Shown piece by piece: positions 1-5,133 of a DNA stretch of 6,161 nucleotides. Where the stretch lies: NCBI GenBank assembly GCA_039927975.1, contig JBDSTZ010000259.1:1-6161 (forward strand). Reading direction: 5' to 3'. The stretch is from JBDSTZ01 sp039927975 (lineage in GTDB: Bacteria > Pseudomonadota > Gammaproteobacteria > Burkholderiales > Burkholderiaceae_D). Positions within the stretch are counted from its first letter, which is position 1; the number at the start of each line of letters is the position of its first letter. Below the pieces are notes generated by a model, which saw only the letters and a list, made by a program, of their open reading frames with translations, was not told the origin of the DNA and searched no databases. Position numbers and translations under genes: made by a program.

Positions 1-781
1 CAGTGTGGCAGCCTGCTACCAGTCGCATATGGTGCCGATGATTTTCGAGCCGTATGCGCAGGACATGGCGGCGCGCGTGGCGCTCGTATCGCCCCAACGC
101 GTGCTCGAGATCGCAGCCGGTACCGGTGTCCTGACGCGCGCGCTCGCGCGTGCGCTACCACCGTCCGCCGATATCGCGGCGACGGATCTCAACCCGGCCA
201 TGCTCGACGTGGCATCACGCGCGGGGACGAGCCGCCCCGTACACTGGCAGCCGGCGGACGCGATGGCGCTACCATTCGACGATCGCAGCACTGATGGCAT
301 GGTGTGCCAGTTCGGTGTGATGTTTTTCCCCGACAAGGCGGGCGCCTTCGCCGAGATGCGCCGCGTGCTGCGACCGGGCGGTGTGCTGCTCTTTAACGTG
401 TGGGACCGCATCGAGGACAACGAATTCGCCCACACGGCCGAACAGGTGCTGGCGGCGAAGTTCGCGGACAATCCGCCCAAGTTCATGTCGCGCACGCCGC
501 ACGGCTACCACGACATCGACACGATCACGCGCGACTTGCAGGCCGGCGGCTTTGGCGCCGCGCCCCGCGTCGACACGCTCGCCGTGCGCGCCCGCGCGGC
601 CACGCCAAGGGTGCCGGCGATGGCCTATTGCCAGGGCACGCCGTTGCGCCCCGAGATCGAGGCGCGCGGCATGACGCTTGGCGACGCCACCGACTTTGTC
701 GCCGACGCGCTTGAACGGCGCTTCGGACCCGGGCCGGTCGAGGGGAAGATCCAGGCCCATGTGGTGACCGTGTCAGCTTAG
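1..781 (+). CDS. Class I SAM-dependent methyltransferase (Methyltransf_11/UbiE-like), 5' end outside window
   Basis: This is a probable small-molecule methyltransferase with a Rossmann fold; the substrate is unknown. Numbering from the GTG at position 5, the SAM-binding glycine motif LEIAAGTG is at residues 34-41. The acidic residue expected to hold the SAM ribose is D61 in ATDLNPAML. A motif like LPFDDRSTDGMVCQFGVMFF follows, then RRVLRPGGVLLFNVWD, the usual motif II/III order of this family. The reading frame stays open to the left edge. Residues before and after the GTG (S-V-A-A-C-Y, then VPMIFEPYAQDMA) resemble the family's conserved N-terminal segment, so the true start is probably just upstream and the GTG is internal. 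The C-terminus (GPGPVEGKIQAHVV) is of the usual kind, and TAG at 779-781 ends it. It lies 141 bp before the TetR gene, and no functional link is evident. The family call is firm; the substrate cannot be read from sequence. Confidence 0.88.
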   Translation, partial: SVAACYQSHMVPMIFEPYAQDMAARVALVSPQRVLEIAAGTGVLTRALARALPPSADIAATDLNPAMLDVASRAGTSRPVHWQPADAMALPFDDRSTDGMVCQFGVMFFPDKAGAFAEMRRVLRPGGVLLFNVWDRIEDNEFAHTAEQVLAAKFADNPPKFMSRTPHGYHDIDTITRDLQAGGFGAAPRVDTLAVRARAATPRVPAMAYCQGTPLRPEIEARGMTLGDATDFVADALERRFGPGPVEGKIQAHVVTVSA

Positions 782-802
782 GCGGCCCGCCACGGCGGCG
801 CG

Positions 803-834
803 GTGCGCAGCGCACGCACGGCCGGGCAGCGCCC
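803..834. other. GC-rich inverted repeats after the methyltransferase gene (possible weak terminator)
   Basis: Two short dyads sit in the gap between the methyltransferase and the TetR gene. GTGCGC at 803-808 and GCGCAC at 810-815 are inverted around one base. GGGC at 824-827 and GCCC at 831-834 are separated by AGC. No T-run follows either, so a standard intrinsic terminator is not supported. They may be chance products of high GC content. Confidence 0.2.
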
Positions 835-880
835 TGCGGTCTCGGCGACCGGCCCGCGCTGGCAGCGATCGCCGCCTGAC

Positions 881-889
881 TGGTATGCT
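881..889 (+). promoter_or_regulatory. Candidate extended -10 promoter for the TetR gene
   Basis: TGG followed by TATGCT (884-889) fits the TGn extended -10 form, with four of six matches to TATAAT. No good -35 box lies 16-18 bp upstream, which extended -10 promoters tolerate. Transcription would start about 30 bp before the ATG at 923. No copy of the 1566-1589 palindrome is visible here. Confidence 0.3.
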
Positions 890-922
890 GTGGCCTGACG
901 CACATTCAGGCCCGCAATCTCC

Positions 923-1483
923 ATGGCAGCTCCCACTCCCTCGCGCGACGATGTCGTCGCCCGCATCCTCGCCGCTTTCCGCCAGTACGGCTATGAAGGC
1001 GCGAGCCTGGCGCGCCTGTCGGCGGCGACCGGCCTCGGGCGCTCCAGCCTCTACCACTATTTTCCCAACGGTAAAGAAGACATGGCCGTCGCCGCGATCG
1101 GCTTCGTCGGTGACTGGTTCGCCGCCAATGTGCTGCCCACGCTGGAAGGGGAGGATGCGCCGGCCGAGCGCCTCGACCGCATGGCCGCGCAGTTGGCCAG
1201 CTTTTACCAGGAGGGCGAGGCGGCCTGCCTGACCGACGTGTTCACCATCGGTGAGGCCGGATCGGTCTTCCAGCAACGCCTCGGCGAGCGGGTGCGCATG
1301 CTGATGGGGCGCCTGTCCCGGATTGCCCAGCAAGCAGGCGTGCCGGCCGCCGACGCCGACCGGCGCGCCGAGGACGTCGTGATCGGCATCCAGGGTTCGC
1401 TGATCGTCTCGCGCGCCACCGGCAGCACCGCGCCTTTCCTGCGCGTGTGCCGCAACATTCCGCGCGTCCTGCTCGAAGGCTGA
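923..1483 (+). CDS. TetR/AcrR-family transcriptional repressor (LmrA/YxaF-like)
   Basis: This is a 186-residue DNA-binding repressor, typical in length for the TetR family. The N-terminal helix-turn-helix domain covers about residues 9-55. The family signature GYEGASLARLSAATGLGRS runs into SLYHYFPNGKEDM, where SSLYHYF is the recognition helix. The FPNGKEDM wording is typical of the LmrA/YxaF branch. The rest (about 60-184) is the helical ligand-binding and dimerisation domain, with only two cysteines, C102 and C176. The ATG at 923 is chosen because the HTH begins about nine residues later; the ribosome site is poor (only AGG at 908-910). It is encoded just upstream of, and on the same strand as, a GST/flavoprotein operon whose promoter carries a perfect palindrome, so local repression of that operon is the obvious role. 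Family certain; the ligand is unknown. Confidence 0.93.
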   Translation: MAAPTPSRDDVVARILAAFRQYGYEGASLARLSAATGLGRSSLYHYFPNGKEDMAVAAIGFVGDWFAANVLPTLEGEDAPAERLDRMAAQLASFYQEGEAACLTDVFTIGEAGSVFQQRLGERVRMLMGRLSRIAQQAGVPAADADRRAEDVVIGIQGSLIVSRATGSTAPFLRVCRNIPRVLLEG

Positions 1484-1540
1484 GCGACCGGGTTCATCCA
1501 TAGCTAACGGGTACAGCGCCCATTTCAATAATGGAATCGC

Positions 1541-1570
1541 TTGACACGCGTGTGCTTGCGGGGTTACTGT
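1541..1570 (+). promoter_or_regulatory. Probable sigma70 promoter of the GST-flavoprotein operon
   Basis: A perfect TTGACA -35 box lies at 1541-1546. TACTGT at 1565-1570, 18 bp downstream, is the best -10 candidate (three of six matches). The weak -10 is compensated by the consensus -35. The -10 and the expected start site fall inside the palindrome at 1566-1589, so repressor binding would block RNA polymerase directly. Confidence 0.6.
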
Positions 1571-1589
1571 ACCGAACGTTCGGTACAGT
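1566..1589. promoter_or_regulatory. Perfect 24-bp palindromic operator, probable TetR-family binding site
   Basis: The half ACTGTACCGAAC (1566-1577) is followed at once by its exact reverse complement GTTCGGTACAGT (1578-1589), with no spacer and no mismatch. The length and the CCGAACGTTCGG core suit a TetR dimer or pair of dimers. It overlaps the candidate -10 of the GST operon and lies 82 bp after the TetR stop codon. A perfect 24-bp dyad is very unlikely by chance. That the neighbouring TetR protein binds it is inference from proximity and architecture. Confidence 0.85.
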
Positions 1590-1619
1590 CCGAATCGCCC
1601 ACTCTGATAACCCACCCAC

Positions 1620-1623
1620 AGGA
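1620..1623 (+). promoter_or_regulatory. Ribosome binding site that fixes the GST start
   Basis: AGGA lies 7 bases before the ATG at 1631. The open frame extends upstream to 1541, but those codons cross the promoter and operator and have no ribosome site, so ATG 1631 is the start. Confidence 0.65.
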
Positions 1624-1630
1624 ACCCAGC

Positions 1631-2263
1631 ATGCCAAACAACGCGCCATCCCAGCCTATCCGTCTGCACAGCTTTGCCTTGTCCGGCCACGCCCATCGAG
1701 TCCGCCTGTTCCTTTCGCTGCTGAACCTGCCGCATGAAGTAATCGAGGTGGATCTGCGCGCCAGCGAGCACAAGACGCCGGCCTTCCTGGCCAAAAACCC
1801 GATCGGCCAGGTGCCGGTGATCGAGGACGGCGAGGTGACGCTGGCCGACTCGAACGCGATCCTGGTCTACCTGGCCGGCAAGTACGGCGACGCCGCCTGG
1901 CTGCCGCGCGATCCGCTGGGCGCGGCGCGCGTCCAGCGTTATCTGTCGCTGGCGGCCGGCGAGCTGGCGCGCGGCCCGGCGGCGGCGCGCATGATCAAGC
2001 TGTTCGGCGCGCCGTTCGACGAAGCGCTGGCGCGCGCCACCACCGCGCGCGTGTTCGGCGTGCTTGAAGGAGAGCTGGCCGGCAAGCCGTTTCTCGATGG
2101 CGAAGCGCCGACGATCGCCGATGTGGCATGCTATACCTACATCGCCCACGCGCCGGAAGGCGGCATTTCGCTGGCCGACTATCCGCGGCTGCGGGCCTGG
2201 CTGACGCGCATCGAAGCCTTGCCGCGCTTTGTACCGATGGCCGCCAGCCCGCTGCCGGCCTGA
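1631..2263 (+). CDS. Glutathione S-transferase family protein
   Basis: This is a 210-residue cytosolic GST expected to conjugate glutathione to electrophiles or act as a glutathione-dependent reductase or isomerase. The N-terminal thioredoxin-like domain (about 10-88) begins RLHSFALSGHAHRVRL, with S18 in the usual catalytic Ser/Cys/Tyr position. The cis-proline is P62 in GQVPVIED, and D73-S74 in LADSNAIL is the gamma-glutamyl-binding pair. The all-helical C-terminal domain (about 93-205) contains LDGEAPTIADVACYTYI, with D164 in the conserved folding motif of GSTs. This length is normal for the family. It is the first gene after the palindrome-controlled promoter, and its stop is 21 bp before the flavoprotein gene, so the two form an operon. 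Which GST class it belongs to and its substrate cannot be assigned; Ser at the active site points to a beta/theta/zeta-like bacterial form. Confidence 0.93.
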   Translation: MPNNAPSQPIRLHSFALSGHAHRVRLFLSLLNLPHEVIEVDLRASEHKTPAFLAKNPIGQVPVIEDGEVTLADSNAILVYLAGKYGDAAWLPRDPLGAARVQRYLSLAAGELARGPAAARMIKLFGAPFDEALARATTARVFGVLEGELAGKPFLDGEAPTIADVACYTYIAHAPEGGISLADYPRLRAWLTRIEALPRFVPMAASPLPA

Positions 2264-2273
2264 TTCCACGTCC

Positions 2274-2278
2274 AGGAG
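2274..2278 (+). promoter_or_regulatory. Strong ribosome binding site of the flavoprotein gene
   Basis: AGGAG six bases before the ATG at 2285, inside the 21-bp gap after the GST stop codon. It is the best Shine-Dalgarno sequence in the window and supports translation from a shared mRNA. Confidence 0.7.
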
Positions 2279-2284
2279 AACGCC

Positions 2285-3274
2285 ATGTCCACCAGCATCC
2301 CGTCCGGTTGGCCTTTCGAAGCGTCACCGTTTCATCGTGGCGAGCGCCTCGTGCAGGAAAAGCTCGGCGTGCGCGCGCAGATGGAGGCGCGCGCACGCAT
2401 CGGCATCCGTGATTTTTTGCCGGAGCAGCATCGCGCCTTCTTCGCGCAACTGCCGCTGGTGCTGGTGGGCAGCGTGGACGCCGACGGCCAGCCGTGGGCC
2501 TCGGTGCTGGCGGCGCCGCCAGGCTTCATGCGTTCGCCCGATCCGCGCCATCTCGACATCCGGGCCGGGCCCTTGCGTGGAGATCCGCTGGCGGGCGCGC
2601 TCACGCCGGGCGCGCCAATCGGGCTGCTCGGCATCGAAGCGCACACGCGCCGCCGCAACCGCGTGAGCGGCAGCGTCGAACAGTGCGACGCCGACGGCTT
2701 TTCGCTGCGCGTGACCCAGAGTTTCGGGAACTGTCCGAAGTACATCCAGGCGCGCCAGGCGCTGCCGCTGGAGGCGACCGAAGGCGAGGGCGGGGTACCG
2801 CCCGCGCCGGTGCAAACCAGCAATCACCTGACGCCGCCAATGCGCGCGCTGATCGCGCGCGCCGACACCTATTTCATTGCCAGCGCCTATGGCGGCGAGG
2901 AGGCGGACGACGAGCTGCGGCGCGGGGTCGACGTGTCGCATCGCGGCGGCAAACCCGGCTTCGTGAAGGTCGGCGACGACATGACCCTGAGCGCGCCCGA
3001 ATTCGTCGGCAATAATTTTTACAATACGACCGGCAACCTGGTGCTCAATCCGCGCGCCGGCCTGCTGTTCATCGACGTCGATAACGGCGACCTGCTGTAC
3101 CTGGCGGCGCGCGCCGAGGTGGTCTGGGACGGTCCCGAGGTCGACGGTTTCGCCGGCGCCCAGCGCCTGCTGCGTTTCCGGCTCGTGCAGGCCATCCTGG
3201 TGCCGCGCTCGCTGCCGCTGCGCTGGAGCGAGGCCGAACAGTCGCCGTACCTGGCGCCGACCGGCCACTGGTGA
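2285..3274 (+). CDS. Pyridoxamine 5'-phosphate oxidase-like FMN-binding split-barrel protein
   Basis: This is a 329-residue cytosolic protein of the PNPOx-like flavin split-barrel group, likely a flavin-dependent reductase or oxidase acting on small molecules; it is not the vitamin B6 enzyme PdxH. Two segments each look like a split barrel. Residues about 47-157 contain PLVLVGSVDADGQPWAS, PGFMRSPDPRHLDI, HTRRRNR and SFGNCPKYIQ. Residues about 188-300 contain DTYFIASAYGG, VSHRGGKPGFVKV (217-229) and NNFYNTTGNLVLNPRAGLLF (243-262). Similar N-terminal regions occur in larger proteins fused to a ferredoxin-reductase and 2Fe-2S domain. No such domain is present here: the gene ends naturally at TGA (3272-3274) after LAPTGHW. 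A strong AGGAG at 2274-2278, 6 bases before the ATG, supports the start. It is the second gene of the GST operon, which suggests a joint job in handling a reactive compound. The family is well supported; the substrate is unknown. Confidence 0.88.
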   Translation: MSTSIPSGWPFEASPFHRGERLVQEKLGVRAQMEARARIGIRDFLPEQHRAFFAQLPLVLVGSVDADGQPWASVLAAPPGFMRSPDPRHLDIRAGPLRGDPLAGALTPGAPIGLLGIEAHTRRRNRVSGSVEQCDADGFSLRVTQSFGNCPKYIQARQALPLEATEGEGGVPPAPVQTSNHLTPPMRALIARADTYFIASAYGGEEADDELRRGVDVSHRGGKPGFVKVGDDMTLSAPEFVGNNFYNTTGNLVLNPRAGLLFIDVDNGDLLYLAARAEVVWDGPEVDGFAGAQRLLRFRLVQAILVPRSLPLRWSEAEQSPYLAPTGHW

Positions 3275-3384
3275 TTTTTGTGGCTTATAAATAAAAAACT
3301 TTTGTTCGACGGTTTTTCGGGCCGGCTTGATGGCACAATGCCAGCGCTATTAACTGGATAGCCAACCGCTTATTGTGCCTCGCC
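3275..3384 (+). promoter_or_regulatory. AT-rich intergenic region, probable GH43 promoter with dyad elements
   Basis: This 110-bp gap separates the detoxification operon from the hydrolase genes. It opens with an A/T-rich stretch (about 3275-3303, including TATAAA at 3286-3291), unlike the GC-rich genes around it. TTGATG at 3327-3332 with TTAACT at 3350-3355 (17-bp spacing) is a weak sigma70 candidate. Two interleaved inverted repeats cover 3341-3362: CCAG with CTGG (3341-3344 and 3354-3357), and GCTAT with ATAGC (3346-3350 and 3358-3362). They include an AGCGCT core. No convincing intrinsic terminator for the upstream operon is visible. A promoter is likely by position; the exact boxes are uncertain. 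Confidence 0.35.
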
Positions 3385-5034
3385 ATGTCCCTGAACCGCC
3401 GTGATTACCTGAAGCTCCATTCCGTCCTCGCCGTCGCCGCCGCCTTGCGGCCGCTGGCAGCCCACGCCGCGCCCGAGGCGCGTCCCGCCGCCTTCGTCGG
3501 CTTGTGGGGCGACCAGGGCGACGGCACCTTCGTCAATCCGATCCTGCCGGCCGACTACAGCGACATCGACGCCATCAAAGTCGGCGACGACTTCTACGCG
3601 ATCAGTTCGACCATCCATGTCTCGCCCGGCATGGTGGTGATGCATTCGAAAGACCTGGTCAACTGGCGCACCGTCAGCCACGCCGTGCCCGACCTTGCCG
3701 CCATCGGCCCGAACCTGGACTGGCAAACCATGAACAGCTACGGCAAGGGCGTCTGGGCCGGCGCGCTGCGTCACCACGGCGGCAAGTTCTGGCTGTATTT
3801 CACCTCGCCGGAGGACGGCATTTTCGTCACCACCGCCAACGCCGCCGAGGGCCCGTGGTCGCCCCTGCACTGCGTGTGGGCCACGCGCGGCTACGACGAC
3901 GTGTGCCCGTTCTGGGACGACGACGGCCAAGCCTACATGGTCATGACCCACTTCCTGCCCGATCCGGCGACCGGGCGCAAATACGATATCCACCTGATGA
4001 AGATGGCGCCCGACGGCAGATCACTCGATCACGCCTCGGACCGCATCATCCACCAGTCGCCCGGCAGCGAGGCAAACAAGCTCTACAAGTTCGGCAACAC
4101 GTATTACCACTTCTACAGCGAGGTCAAGGCCGAAGGGCGGGTGCCGATGATGAACCGCGCCGCCAGCCTGGCCGGCCCGTGGGAAACGCGCCAGCTCAAC
4201 CACGTCGCCGCTGCGCTCGACAAGGAGCCCAACCAGGGCGGCCTGATCGAGGTGGGCGAGAACAACTGGTGGTTCCTGTCGCACCAGGGCAACGGCGACT
4301 GGGACGGGCGCGCGCTGGTGCTACTGCCGGTCAGCTGGATCGACGGTTGGCCGATCATCGGCGCGCCCGGCGCCGACGGCATCGGCAATATGGTGTGGCG
4401 GGCCGGTAAACCAGTGCAGGGCAAGCCTGCGCTCGGACCCATCACCAGCGACCGCTTCGACGCCCCCGTGCTGGGCCAGCAATGGGAGTGGAACCACCAG
4501 CCGCGCGCCGACAAATGGTCGCTCGCGGCGCGCAAGGGCTATGTTCGTTTGCACGCCTTCAAGCCGCTGCGCGGCGACGATTTTCTCGGCGTCGGCAACA
4601 CGCTCTCGCAGCGCGCCTTGCGCACCGCCGGCTGCGAGGTGACCGTCAAGATCGATATCAGCGGCATGCGCGACGGCCAGCGCGCGGGCCTGTGTCATCA
4701 ATCACGCAGCCATGGCTTGCTCGGCGTGGTGCAGGAGGGCGCGGCGCGCACGCTCGAATTGCGCCTGACCGGCAAGGACGTGGTGCACGGGCCGGCGGTG
4801 CGCGCGCGCCAGGTCTGGCTGCGCAGCAGCTGGGATGTGACCGGCCTGAGCCAGTTTTCATTCAGCCTCGACGGCAAGACCTTCAGCGCCATCGGCCCGG
4901 CCTATCAGCTCGCCTGGGGCCAGTACCGCGGCGACCGGGTCGGGGTGTACAGCTATAACCCGAAGGCGGAGGCCGGCTTCATCGATGTCGACCGCTTCGA
5001 TTACGCCTACGCCAGCCAGACCGGCAAGCGCTGA
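3385..5034 (+). CDS. Exported glycoside hydrolase family 43 protein (beta-xylosidase/alpha-L-arabinofuranosidase type)
   Basis: This 549-residue enzyme is predicted to release terminal xylose or arabinose from plant polysaccharide side chains outside the cytoplasm. The leader has a twin-arginine motif (NRRDYLK, residues 4-10), a hydrophobic stretch and AHA before A29, giving a Tat signal with likely cleavage after residue 28. The five-bladed beta-propeller covers about 50-345. NPILPADYSDIDAIKVGDDF holds the probable base D60, DVCPFWDDDG the probable pKa-tuning D172, and GSEANKLYKF the probable acid E229. HSKDLVNW (87-94) is a family hallmark. Residues about 357-549 form a C-terminal beta-sandwich (GH43_C2-like), starting DRFDAPVLGQQWEWNHQP and ending in FIDVDRFDYAY. 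ATG 3385 is preferred over TTG 3373 because it gives a normal short Tat n-region, though no good ribosome site precedes either. The catalytic residues are assigned by motif alignment from memory. Family firm, substrate uncertain; the GH29 neighbour fits hemicellulose or pectin debranching. Confidence 0.92.
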   Translation: MSLNRRDYLKLHSVLAVAAALRPLAAHAAPEARPAAFVGLWGDQGDGTFVNPILPADYSDIDAIKVGDDFYAISSTIHVSPGMVVMHSKDLVNWRTVSHAVPDLAAIGPNLDWQTMNSYGKGVWAGALRHHGGKFWLYFTSPEDGIFVTTANAAEGPWSPLHCVWATRGYDDVCPFWDDDGQAYMVMTHFLPDPATGRKYDIHLMKMAPDGRSLDHASDRIIHQSPGSEANKLYKFGNTYYHFYSEVKAEGRVPMMNRAASLAGPWETRQLNHVAAALDKEPNQGGLIEVGENNWWFLSHQGNGDWDGRALVLLPVSWIDGWPIIGAPGADGIGNMVWRAGKPVQGKPALGPITSDRFDAPVLGQQWEWNHQPRADKWSLAARKGYVRLHAFKPLRGDDFLGVGNTLSQRALRTAGCEVTVKIDISGMRDGQRAGLCHQSRSHGLLGVVQEGAARTLELRLTGKDVVHGPAVRARQVWLRSSWDVTGLSQFSFSLDGKTFSAIGPAYQLAWGQYRGDRVGVYSYNPKAEAGFIDVDRFDYAYASQTGKR

Positions 5035-5057
5035 GCAATTTTGGTATGGGTTCTGCG

Positions 5058-5097
5058 AAAAAAAAATATTGCGGTTTGCAGGCGGATTATCTATTCT
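5058..5097 (+). promoter_or_regulatory. Probable promoter of the GH29 gene with A-tract UP element
   Basis: A run of nine A (5058-5066) lies directly before TTGCGG (5069-5074). After exactly 17 bp comes TATTCT (5092-5097), with four of six matches to the -10 consensus. The A-tract is in the place of an UP element that binds the polymerase alpha subunit. A second TATAAA at 5110-5115 is too close to the start codon to be the likelier -10. The 99-bp gap from 5035 to 5133 is markedly AT-rich compared with its flanks. The GH29 gene could also be read through from GH43, as no clear terminator lies between. Confidence 0.45.
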
Positions 5098-5125
5098 CCG
5101 CATTGTATTTATAAAAAACACCAAT

Positions 5126-5129
5126 GGAG
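5126..5129 (+). promoter_or_regulatory. Ribosome binding site of the GH29 gene
   Basis: GGAG lies 4 bases before the ATG at 5134, slightly tight but usable. It selects the ATG that gives a secretion leader. The ATG at 5124 in another frame overlaps this site and leads to a shadow frame. Confidence 0.55.
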
Positions 5130-5133
5130 AACC

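Noticed and set aside
1510..1516. GGTACAG, identical to part of an operator half-site, upstream of the -35
   Set aside because: Only seven bases match, with no inverted partner nearby; chance is a sufficient explanation.
1541..1630. Longer GST start using TTG at 1541
   Set aside because: The extra 30 residues would be translated from the -35 box and operator, lack GST similarity, and have no ribosome site; ATG 1631 has AGGA at proper spacing.
773..2269. 498-codon open frame on the minus strand across the TetR and GST genes
   Set aside because: It is antisense to two clear family members, its product is Arg/Gly/His/Ala-rich with no recognisable motif, and long antisense frames are expected in GC-rich DNA with biased third positions.
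2324..3268. 314-codon minus-strand frame opposite the flavoprotein gene
   Set aside because: It mirrors the real gene almost exactly, has low-complexity composition and no domain signature; a codon-bias shadow.
5036..5072. GCAAT and ATTGC inverted repeat after GH43 as a terminator
   Set aside because: The arms are five base pairs, AT-rich and about 27 bases apart, with no T-run after them; stability would be poor.
5098..5106. CCGCATTGT resembling CCGCTTATTGT before GH43 (3366-3376) as a shared regulatory motif
   Set aside because: The match needs a two-base gap, is short, and its place relative to the promoters differs.
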